5,302 nucleotides of DNA, from NCBI GenBank assembly GCA_011043375.1, contig DQYP01000197.1, positions 1-5,302 of the forward strand. Direction: 5' to 3'. The DNA comes from Thermotogaceae bacterium (lineage in GTDB: Bacteria > Thermotogota > Thermotogae > B21-G9 > HyVt-16). This document shows, in pieces, positions 1 through 5,230 of this stretch. The first letter of the stretch is position 1. The number at the start of each line of letters is the position of its first letter. The position numbers and the translations under genes are program-made. The notes below the pieces were generated by a model. The model saw only the letters and a list, made by a program, of their open reading frames with translations, was not told the DNA's origin and ran no database searches.

Positions 1-324
1 GAGTTTGTAAAAGAATTGCCAGATTTCAACGTTGGTGATACTGTGAAGGTACATTTAAAAGTCGTTGAAGGTGGTAAGGAAAGAATTCAGATCTTTCAAG
101 GAGTGGTTATTTCAAAGAGGGGTTCGGGACTCGGTAAAACTTTTACGGTAAGAAAGATAGCCAGTAACGGTATAGGTGTTGAAAGAATATTCCCATATTC
201 TTGCCCTTCAATTGAGAAAGTTGAGATCGTCAGAAGGGGTAAGGTTAGAAGGGCGAAGATCTACTACTTGAGAGGTTTGAGAGGTAAAAAAGCGAGAATA
301 AAGGAGAAAAGACCAACTAAATGA
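1..324 (+). CDS. rplS: 50S ribosomal protein L19 (5' end cut off by the window)
   Basis: This is a structural protein of the large ribosomal subunit that sits at the subunit interface near bridge contacts with 16S rRNA. The visible 107 residues match the family closely: FNVGDTVKVHLKV near the start, then IQIFQGVVISKRG, FTVRKIASNGIGVERIFP, and the basic tail with VRRGKVRRAKIYYLRG. The reading frame is open from the first base (EFVKELPDFN...). L19 is normally about 115 residues, so roughly 8-10 residues of the N-terminus lie before the window. The TTG at 16 is in frame but internal and is not the start. The gene ends in TGA at 322-324, which overlaps the lepB ATG (ATGA). In most bacteria rplS follows rpsP, rimM and trmD, so those genes are expected just upstream. 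The family call is near certain. Confidence 0.97.
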   Translation, partial: EFVKELPDFNVGDTVKVHLKVVEGGKERIQIFQGVVISKRGSGLGKTFTVRKIASNGIGVERIFPYSCPSIEKVEIVRRGKVRRAKIYYLRGLRGKKARIKEKRPTK

Positions 325-1136
325 CATCCAACACGAAAAAGAAAATGACTCTAAAAGAGCGGGCTATTTATGAAGCAAAAGAATGGTCAAAGGCTTTTAT
401 CGTTGCATTTGTGGCAGCGATAATAATAAGATTGTTCGTATTTGAAACGATGATGGTTCCGACTGGATCAATGATACCTACAATAATACCAGGAGATAGG
501 CTCTTCATAGAGAAAATAACGTACACCGTTAGAGAACCTAAAATAGGAGAGATCGTGGTCTTTTGGACGCCATTTGTCGATAGGCAAGCTCTCGGTATGC
601 TTGGATGGTTTGATAAATTCATGGATCTGTTTTCACCACGAAAATTCAAGGGGCATGTGAAATATGTGAAAAGATTGGTTGGAAAAGAAGGAGATGTGCT
701 CGAACTCGTGAAAGTTCCTGGAAAGGGATATCAATTGTATGTGAATGGTAAGATACCTGAAAGTTTAAAGGATAGATATTATGACAGGGAGGGAGTCTTC
801 TCTGATCCCGATTTTTATACAAAGGTAGCATTTCCTGAAAGAACGGTGGGAAATGCGAGATACTTCTTCACCCAGCTTCACCAAGCACTGAGTTATTCGG
901 AGTATTATCAAAAGTATTTGAAAAACCTGGATCTGAAAAAGTACATTTGGAAAGATCCAGCTACGGGCAGGGTGAAAGTGAAAATACCAGAAGGTTTTTG
1001 TTTCATGATGGGGGATAACTCAAAGGACAGTTTAGACAGCAGATTTTTTGGTTTTGTTCCCATGGAAAATGTGATAGGGGAACCGATGCTGAGAATCTGG
1101 CCTTTGAACAGATTTGGCCCCGTCAGGGGTAAATGA
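321..1136 (+). CDS. lepB: Signal peptidase I (type I leader peptidase)
   Basis: This membrane-anchored serine protease removes signal peptides from exported proteins on the outer face of the cytoplasmic membrane. The 271-residue product has a basic N-terminus, one hydrophobic anchor (about 24-41), and the catalytic Ser50 in PTGSMIPT (box B). The general-base Lys is probably K117 in YVKRLVGKEGD (box D), and box E is GDNSKDSLDSRFFG at 231-244. Between boxes D and E lies a long domain II rich in Tyr and Lys (about 135-215). An insert around 85-112 separates the strand after box C from the Lys motif. The start at ATG 321 overlaps the rplS stop by 4 nt. An AAGGAG at 301-306 lies 14 nt upstream, which is somewhat far. 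Met9 (ATG 345) is an alternative start but has no obvious SD. All catalytic motifs are intact. Confidence 0.96.
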   Translation: MTSNTKKKMTLKERAIYEAKEWSKAFIVAFVAAIIIRLFVFETMMVPTGSMIPTIIPGDRLFIEKITYTVREPKIGEIVVFWTPFVDRQALGMLGWFDKFMDLFSPRKFKGHVKYVKRLVGKEGDVLELVKVPGKGYQLYVNGKIPESLKDRYYDREGVFSDPDFYTKVAFPERTVGNARYFFTQLHQALSYSEYYQKYLKNLDLKKYIWKDPATGRVKVKIPEGFCFMMGDNSKDSLDSRFFGFVPMENVIGEPMLRIWPLNRFGPVRGK

Positions 1137-1156
1137 TGATTGAATTCTGGGATGCT

Positions 1157-1162
1157 GGTGAT
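1157..1162 (+). promoter_or_regulatory. Shine-Dalgarno site supporting the TTG 1167 start of rbgA
   Basis: GGTGAT can pair with the part of the 16S rRNA 3' tail that completes GGAGGTGAT, and it leaves 4 nt before TTG 1167. If the full GGAGGTGAT register is assumed, this is the usual geometry. A competing AGGGG at 1125-1129 would serve TTG 1140. Choosing between them rests on the family's N-terminal length. Confidence 0.45.
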
Positions 1163-1166
1163 TGAT

Positions 1167-2012
1167 TTGAAAAAATATTCATTACCCGGACATATTCAAA
1201 AGGCACGAAGGAACATTCGAGAACTTTTGAAAGCGGTTGACTTGATTGTTGAGCTTGTGGACAGTAGAATACCGTATACAGGAAGGGCCTTTGAGGAAGA
1301 GGCCCTTTTCCTGAATAAGCCAAGAATAATAGCTCTCAGTAAATCGGATTTGGCGGATGAAAAAGCATTAAGAACATGGCTCAAGTTTTACGAAGAAAAT
1401 GAGGATGTTCCTTTCATATGCGTGAACTTTAAGGATGTAGATAGCGTAAAGAGATTCAAGAGTTTTATTTTCAGAATACTCAAAAATGTAAGGACCAGGT
1501 TTAAAGATAAGAAAATGATGGTAGTCGGCATTCCAAACGTTGGAAAATCAAGTATGATAAATGCCTTGGTAGGTAAAAAAATCGCTAAGATCGGGAATGA
1601 ACCGGGTATAACAAGGGGAATACAATGGGTAAGTGTTGGAAAAGGGCTAAAATTGCTTGATACCCCTGGAATACTCTATAAGAAAGTCGATCATCCGGTG
1701 ATTCATAAAAAGCTTTGTTTAGTTGGTTCGATAAAAAGTTTTGATGACTTAGATGAGGTGTTAGAATTTGGATTTCAAATACTGAAGGACAGATACGAAA
1801 AACTTTTGATCGAATACTTGAGAATTGAGAAAACGGAGATTTCTGATATCCAGTATCAGAACTTTTTTGAGAAATTAGCTAAAAAGAGAAAATTCCTGAA
1901 AAAGGGTGGCTTCTTAGATCTGGAAAGGGCAAAATTTTCATTTCTGAAAGATCTCATCGATGGAAAAATTGGAAGAATAATTTATGAGCTTCCAGAGGAT
2001 GTGATAGTTTGA
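1167..2012 (+). CDS. rbgA: Ribosome biogenesis GTPase RbgA/YlqF (circularly permuted GTPase)
   Basis: RbgA is a cytosolic GTPase needed late in 50S subunit assembly. The motifs occur in the permuted order of the YlqF/YawG family. Numbered from TTG 1167 they are: G4 as SKSD (58-61, where the canonical motif is NKxD), G1/P-loop GIPNVGKS (121-128), the G2 Thr (149) in PGITRG, and G3 DTPG (165-168). A C-terminal helical RNA-binding region (about 230-281) contains KKGGFLDLERAK and GKIGRI. The PGH motif at 7-9 places a His at position 9, matching the catalytic His9 of B. subtilis RbgA. I chose TTG 1167 because it gives the family's N-terminal length and 281 residues (B. subtilis has 282), and because GGTGAT lies 4 nt upstream. 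In-frame alternatives are ATG 1152 and TTG 1140, the latter with AGGGG about 10 nt upstream. The stop overlaps the tsaB start (TTGA). Function is confident; the start is not. Confidence 0.93.
   Translation: MKKYSLPGHIQKARRNIRELLKAVDLIVELVDSRIPYTGRAFEEEALFLNKPRIIALSKSDLADEKALRTWLKFYEENEDVPFICVNFKDVDSVKRFKSFIFRILKNVRTRFKDKKMMVVGIPNVGKSSMINALVGKKIAKIGNEPGITRGIQWVSVGKGLKLLDTPGILYKKVDHPVIHKKLCLVGSIKSFDDLDEVLEFGFQILKDRYEKLLIEYLRIEKTEISDIQYQNFFEKLAKKRKFLKKGGFLDLERAKFSFLKDLIDGKIGRIIYELPEDVIV
1281..1309 (+). other. Terminator-like hairpin inside the rbgA coding sequence
   Basis: AAGGGCCT (1283-1290) and AGGCCCTT (1300-1307) are perfect inverted repeats of 8 bp separated by a 9-nt loop. Two further G-U pairs are possible at the base (1281-1282 with 1308-1309). 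The stem runs into TTTT at 1306-1309, but half of that tract is used in pairing and CCTG follows, so it is a weak match to an intrinsic terminator. It lies in rbgA codons of about 39-48, which encode GRAFEEEALF. The hairpin is seen directly; any role in attenuation or RNA stability is inference. Confidence 0.45.
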
Positions 2013-2746
2013 AAATCCTTGCTTTAGATACATCAACCGATAGGATCGTATTCGGTTACAAAGACGAAACTCAAAGTGCGGAGTACTCTTTTGAAGGGAA
2101 TCTAAGGCATTCAAGAACTCTGATGATTAAGTTGGACAATTTTTTAGCGAGTATAAACATTGATATAAATGAAATAGAATTATTTGGTTGTGGAATAGGA
2201 CCTGGATCTTTCACTGGGTTGAGGATAGGTATCGCAGCGGTTAAGGCAATGGCCTATGTTAACAACAGGAAGATCGTTGGAATACCATCTTTAGATCTTT
2301 TCGCCCTGAACGTCCCATTCGATGGTCATGTGCTCGTCGTTAAGCACGCGAGAGATATTAATTTTTATGGGGCATTGTACTTCAAGAAAGGAAACATTGT
2401 GGATCCCATAATATCTCACTTTTTCAAGGATAAATATTCAATTCTTGAGGATTTGAAGCACCTTGAAATTGAAAGTGAACTCTTCATCATTGGTGATGGT
2501 ACAAATGAATTCAGAAATTTGAGAGATCATTTCAAGGTTTTTGAGTGCTTGAATCAACAGTACAATGAGATAAGAGGACTTTACTTGGTGAATGAGGTTG
2601 AGCGTAGGTATAGTTTGAATGAGAAAATTTATGATTCAAAGTCTCTTTTACCGCTTTATTTGCAAAGACCTCTGGCTGAGATAAATTGGGAGAAAAGATA
2701 CGGTAACAAGGGGGCTGAAACTCAAGGTGATGAAAAAAACGGTTGA
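2009..2746 (+). CDS. tsaB: tRNA threonylcarbamoyladenosine synthesis protein TsaB (YeaZ)
   Basis: TsaB is an ASKHA-fold partner protein that binds TsaD, and with TsaE supports formation of t6A37 in ANN-decoding tRNAs from the threonylcarbamoyl-AMP made by TsaC/Sua5. The 245-residue product begins MKILALDTST, the phosphate-1-like loop of the family. It carries the TsaB signature GIGPGSFTGLRIGIAAVKA at 62-80. It ends its conserved part in PLYLQRP near 215-221. The metal-binding His pair of TsaD is absent, which argues for TsaB rather than TsaD. It starts at TTG 2009, overlapping the rbgA stop by 4 nt, with AGAGG at 1994-1998 about 10 nt upstream. It is longer than many homologues: about 24 polar residues follow PLYLQRP and overlap the start of the next gene. 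tsaB beside ribosome-assembly genes fits a shared translation role. Confidence 0.93.
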   Translation: MKILALDTSTDRIVFGYKDETQSAEYSFEGNLRHSRTLMIKLDNFLASINIDINEIELFGCGIGPGSFTGLRIGIAAVKAMAYVNNRKIVGIPSLDLFALNVPFDGHVLVVKHARDINFYGALYFKKGNIVDPIISHFFKDKYSILEDLKHLEIESELFIIGDGTNEFRNLRDHFKVFECLNQQYNEIRGLYLVNEVERRYSLNEKIYDSKSLLPLYLQRPLAEINWEKRYGNKGAETQGDEKNG

Positions 2747-3317
2747 ACTGCGGGATATCTTGAGAGAACTCCAGCAAAATGCGGAATATTTGGGAAATGG
2801 AATAGTAAAGGTCGATTTCTTTCTGAATCATTTGGTTGATACAGTTGCTATGAAAACCATTGGAGAGATGATAGCGGATTTTTTTAGGAGTTATTCACCT
2901 ACGAAGGTACTTACCGTTGAAAGCTCAGGTATAATTCCTGCCTTTTCAACCGCTTGTAAACTCAATATTCCTTTGATCTTCGCAAAAAAGAAAGGCGCGG
3001 TGACTATGAGAAAAGTATTGGTGGAGAAAGCTGAATCCAGAACAAGAGGAAATGAAGTGGAATTGCATGTATCGAAAGAATTTTTGAATAAAAACGATAG
3101 AATATTGATAGTGGATGATTTCCTTGCGAGTGGGAAAACTATAGAGGCGTTGATAAAAATAGTTAAGAGATCTGAGGCAAAGCTCATAGGTATAGCGGCT
3201 GTTATGGAGAAAGAGTTTGAAAGTGGTAGGAAGTATCTTGAAAAGTTGGTTGATGTGCCTATTTATACCATCTTCAAGATATCATTGAACGATAACAAAT
3301 TGGAATTCAAAGTTTGA
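2730..3317 (+). CDS. xpt: Xanthine phosphoribosyltransferase family protein
   Basis: This family transfers the phosphoribosyl group of PRPP to a purine base, with xanthine giving XMP in B. subtilis Xpt, so it acts in cytosolic purine salvage. The 195-residue length equals that of B. subtilis Xpt (194), and the resemblance runs along the whole chain. Shared features are GIVKVDFFLNH (24-34), TVESSGIIPA (62-71), IPLIFAKKK (80-88) and the PRPP-binding motif ILIVDDFLASGKT (125-137) with the acidic pair D129-D130. The ATG at 2730 is preferred; GTG 2727 is in frame one codon earlier. Either start overlaps the tsaB 3' end by 17-20 nt. GGTG abuts the start and AAGGGGG lies at 2708-2714, so initiation is probably coupled to tsaB translation. 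No purine riboswitch is possible in this arrangement. The family is confident, but base specificity (xanthine, hypoxanthine or guanine) cannot be read from sequence alone. Confidence 0.88.
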   Translation: MKKTVELRDILRELQQNAEYLGNGIVKVDFFLNHLVDTVAMKTIGEMIADFFRSYSPTKVLTVESSGIIPAFSTACKLNIPLIFAKKKGAVTMRKVLVEKAESRTRGNEVELHVSKEFLNKNDRILIVDDFLASGKTIEALIKIVKRSEAKLIGIAAVMEKEFESGRKYLEKLVDVPIYTIFKISLNDNKLEFKV

Positions 3318-3322
3318 AATAG

Positions 3323-3330
3323 GGTGGTGA
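3323..3330 (+). promoter_or_regulatory. Shine-Dalgarno site that places the comEA start at CTG 3337
   Basis: GGTGGTGA is a strong match to the GGAGGTGA anti-SD partner, and it begins 5 nt after the xpt stop codon. It leaves 6 nt before CTG 3337 and lies over 50 nt before the first ordinary start codon in frame (GTG 3382), so it can only serve the CTG or a codon next to it. Confidence 0.7.
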
Positions 3331-3336
3331 CGTTTT

Positions 3337-3945
3337 CTGAAAATAGAGAGGTATGTCATTCTCCTGCTAGTAATTGTCGTTGTGCTTGGTATCAGTTTTC
3401 AATTTATCGGCGGTGCATCCTCAGAAAACAGTAGTGGAGCGAAAAATAGTTTGAATACCTCTGTTGAAAAAAGCGAGAACATCTTGAAAAATTCTAAGTT
3501 AGATTTAAACAAAGCAACGCTTTCACAACTCATAAGATTACCGGGCATTGGCCCTTCAAAAGCGAAAGCTATAATAGACTACAGAGAGAAAATAGGTGGA
3601 TTCACGAAACCAGAACAATTGATTGAAGTATCGGGAATAGGTGAGAAGACCTTTGAAAAATTGAAGGATCGTTTGTTTGTTGAAGCCAAAGTAGATACTG
3701 TTCCCAAACAATTAAATAGAGAAGAACAACATTATAAAGCTGAACAGGATTTTCCAATAAACATAAACACCGCAGATCTGGATTCACTTCAAAGACTTCC
3801 GGGTATTGGAAAAGTCAAGGCAGAGGCGATAATCGAGTATAGAGAATCAATTGGTGGGTTCAAGACCAAGGAAGAGATCAAGAAAGTCAGAGGAATTGGA
3901 GAAAAAACCTTTGAGAAGATCAAGGATTTGATTGTAATATTTTGA
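3337..3945 (+). CDS. Membrane-anchored ComEA-like protein with two helix-hairpin-helix domains (CTG start)
   Basis: ComEA-type proteins bind double-stranded DNA outside the cytoplasmic membrane during natural transformation. Starting at CTG 3337 the product has 202 residues: a short basic head (MKIERY), one hydrophobic segment (about 7-26), and a Ser/Asn/Lys-rich linker (27-54). HhH unit 1 (about 55-117) and unit 2 (about 141-202) follow, joined by a polar linker. Each unit shows LNKA or INTA, then LPGIG, AKAI or AEAI, YRE.IGGF and GIGEKTFEK. The usual SLBB domain of longer ComEA proteins is missing. There is no ATG, GTG or TTG between the in-frame stop at 3328-3330 and GTG 3382, and GTG 3382 would remove half of the anchor and has no SD. 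The HhH call is firm. A role in DNA uptake is inferred from the family, and a membrane-bound DNA repair or recombination role is also possible. Confidence 0.88.
   Translation: MKIERYVILLLVIVVVLGISFQFIGGASSENSSGAKNSLNTSVEKSENILKNSKLDLNKATLSQLIRLPGIGPSKAKAIIDYREKIGGFTKPEQLIEVSGIGEKTFEKLKDRLFVEAKVDTVPKQLNREEQHYKAEQDFPININTADLDSLQRLPGIGKVKAEAIIEYRESIGGFKTKEEIKKVRGIGEKTFEKIKDLIVIF
3508..3945 (+). repeat. Internal duplication: two HhH units in the ComEA-like protein
   Basis: The segments at about 3502-3687 and 3760-3945 encode aligned units offset by 86 codons (258 nt), for example RLPGIG in both, AKAIIDYRE against AEAIIEYRE, IGGF in both, and GIGEKTFEK in both. DNA similarity is also visible, as in the CCGGG-ATTGG and GAGAA-ATTGG-TGG-TTCA stretches. 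Third positions have diverged, so the duplication is old rather than recent. Confidence 0.85.
3911..3940 (+). promoter_or_regulatory. Possible sigma70-type promoter ahead of the glycan genes
   Basis: TTGAGA (3911-3916) and TAATAT (3935-3940) are separated by 18 bp and would start a transcript near 3947, just before the GGAGG at 3949-3953. The -35 matches consensus at 5 of 6 bases but the -10 at only 4 of 6. The site lies inside the 3' end of comEA, in AT-rich DNA where chance matches are frequent. It is weak evidence for a separate transcription unit starting with the phosphoglycosyl transferase. Confidence 0.2.
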
Positions 3946-3967
3946 TCTGGAGGCTTATTGAATAGAA

Positions 3968-4570
3968 ATGCTCGATTCTAAGAAGATTCAAAGATTTTTG
4001 AAAAGGTTCTTTGATATATTCTTTTCTGTGATTGGAATCATCATTTTGTTTCCAGTGATGCTGGTGATAGCTGCTGCCATCAAGCTTGATTCTAAAGGAC
4101 CTGTGATATACAAACAAGATAGGCTTGGAAAAAATGGAAGGATATTCAAAATATATAAATTCAGAACCATGATAGAGAATGCTGAGAAAATGGGTAGTGG
4201 TCTTTTTACTTTTGAAAACGATCCGAGAATAACAAAAGTTGGGAAGTTTCTCAGAAAAACAAGCCTCGATGAACTTCCACAGCTTTTCAATGTTCTAAAA
4301 GGTGATATGAGCTTTGTTGGTCCAAGACCTCCCGTACCATTTTATCCTAAAAAGTGGGAAGAGTATACTGTGTATGAGAAAAAGCGTTTTTCTGTTAGGC
4401 CTGGTATAACCGGTTGGGCACAGGTGAATGGTAGAAACGAGATAGATTGGTCAGAGAGAATAAAATTGGATGTCTGGTACGTTGATAATTGGTCGTTAAT
4501 CTTGGATTTGAAGATAATTTTGAAATCAATAAAGGTAGTTTTGAAAAAAGAAGGAGTGTATAAGAATTGA
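3968..4570 (+). CDS. Monotopic phosphoglycosyl transferase, PglC/WcaJ-type bacterial sugar transferase
   Basis: Enzymes of this family move a sugar 1-phosphate from a UDP-sugar to undecaprenyl phosphate, starting a lipid-linked glycan on the inner face of the membrane. The 200-residue size equals the minimal PglC form, without the N-terminal membrane domain of WcaJ or WbaP. A basic head precedes the re-entrant hydrophobic helix (about 14-38) with its central Pro29. YKFRTM (63-68) follows, then the catalytic Asp-Glu dyad D101-E102 in TSLDELPQ, SFVGPRPP (115-122) and PGITGWAQVNGR. All key residues are present. ATG 3968 is the only reasonable start, because an in-frame stop lies at 3959-3961. 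GGAGG at 3949-3953 is 14 nt away, a long spacing. The 3' end overlaps the acyltransferase by 4 nt. Sugar specificity is unknown; the neighbour suggests an N-acetylated amino sugar. Confidence 0.93.
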   Translation: MLDSKKIQRFLKRFFDIFFSVIGIIILFPVMLVIAAAIKLDSKGPVIYKQDRLGKNGRIFKIYKFRTMIENAEKMGSGLFTFENDPRITKVGKFLRKTSLDELPQLFNVLKGDMSFVGPRPPVPFYPKKWEEYTVYEKKRFSVRPGITGWAQVNGRNEIDWSERIKLDVWYVDNWSLILDLKIILKSIKVVLKKEGVYKN

Positions 4571-5208
4571 AAGAGCTCCTCATATTCGGTGCTGGGGGAC
4601 ATTCGAAAGTTTGCATAGAAACGGCACAATCGATGGGATATAAAATAAAGGCAGTTTTTGATGATGACGAAAATAAAAGAGGAAACAAAGTAGTTGGGAT
4701 ATCTGTAATCGGTGGAACAAGAGAACTCTTGGATAATTATCCTCCCAATGAATACGAGCTTTTCATAGCGATAGGTAGCAACAAGGCACGGATGGAAAAA
4801 TACGAGTTTTTCAAAAATGAAGGGTATGAATTTGCAACGTTGATACATCCTTTTTCTTTTGTATCAAAGACTGTGAAAATAGGTGAAAACGTTTTGATCA
4901 TGCCTGGAGTGGTCGTAAATTCGTCAACGATTATCTCGGATAATATTATTTTAAACACGAGCTGCACTATTGATCATGATTGTAGAATCATGCCGCACGT
5001 TCACATCGCTCCTGGTGTAAATCTTGCGGGCAGTGTTTTTGTGGGAACAGGAAGTTTTTTGGGAATAGGATGCAAAGTTATCCAAGAGGTGAAGATAGCC
5101 AACTGGAATATCGTGGGTGCTGGTGCTGTTGTAATAGAGGATACGGAGGATTTCGGAGTCTATGTAGGAGTCCCAGCGAAGATGATAAAAAATTTGAAGA
5201 GAGTTTAA
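4567..5208 (+). CDS. PglD/NeuD-family sugar acyltransferase (left-handed beta-helix)
   Basis: Members of this family transfer an acetyl (or other acyl) group from acetyl-CoA, typically to the 4-amino group of a UDP-4-amino-4,6-dideoxy sugar (PglD) or to sialic acid (NeuD). The 213-residue product has an N-terminal Rossmann-like nucleotide-sugar domain with IFGAGGHSK (6-14) and FDDDE. IAIGSN (67-72) follows, then a hexapeptide-repeat beta-helix from about 95. H137 in TIDHDC matches the catalytic His of PglD, and the C-terminal VGAGAVVIED and GVPAKMIK are typical of the family. The TTG 4567 start overlaps the stop of the preceding gene (TTGA), with AAGGAG at 4551-4556 placed 10 nt upstream. Direct overlap with a PglC-type gene supports the UDP-amino-sugar role over sialate O-acetylation. 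The exact substrate is not readable here. Confidence 0.92.
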   Translation: MKELLIFGAGGHSKVCIETAQSMGYKIKAVFDDDENKRGNKVVGISVIGGTRELLDNYPPNEYELFIAIGSNKARMEKYEFFKNEGYEFATLIHPFSFVSKTVKIGENVLIMPGVVVNSSTIISDNIILNTSCTIDHDCRIMPHVHIAPGVNLAGSVFVGTGSFLGIGCKVIQEVKIANWNIVGAGAVVIEDTEDFGVYVGVPAKMIKNLKRV

Positions 5209-5210
5209 TT

Positions 5211-5229
5211 TGGAATGGAGGTAATTCCA
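5211..5229 (+). promoter_or_regulatory. Hairpin presenting the Shine-Dalgarno site of the last gene
   Basis: TGGAAT (5211-5216) and ATTCCA (5224-5229) are perfect inverted repeats of 6 bp. They enclose a 7-nt loop that contains GGAGG (5217-5221), which lies 9 nt before ATG 5231. The SD would sit in the loop with the start codon just outside the stem. The pairing is seen directly, but the stem is short and could form by chance. Confidence 0.4.
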
Positions 5230-5230
5230 T

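Noticed and set aside
16..18. TTG at 16 as the start of L19
   Set aside because: The frame is open to base 1, and EFVKEL before it matches the usual L19 N-terminus, so the gene is simply cut by the window edge.
1237..1270. Promoter-like TTGACT and TAGAAT inside rbgA
   Set aside because: The spacing is 22 bp, too long for a sigma70-type promoter, and the site is internal to a coding region.
3306..3318. Perfect dyad TTCAAA-g-TTTGAA at the xpt stop codon
   Set aside because: The single-base centre cannot form an RNA hairpin, no T-tract follows, and it is short enough to arise by chance in AT-rich DNA. An operator role is possible but unsupported.
3382..3384. GTG 3382 as the comEA-like start
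   Set aside because: It has no SD and would begin in the middle of the hydrophobic anchor, while CTG 3337 has a strong SD and gives a complete anchor.
4342..4848. 168-codon open frame on the minus strand
   Set aside because: It lies opposite two well-supported genes with intact motifs, has no recognisable domain and has an Ile/Phe/Tyr/Ser-rich shadow composition. Other minus-strand frames (such as 368-649, 2532-2831 and 3988-4290) fail for the same reason.
4567..5208. Acyltransferase as a sialic acid O-acetyltransferase (NeuD)
   Set aside because: The fold is shared, but no sialic acid genes are visible, and the overlap with a PglC-type transferase favours a UDP-amino-sugar substrate. It is not fully excluded.
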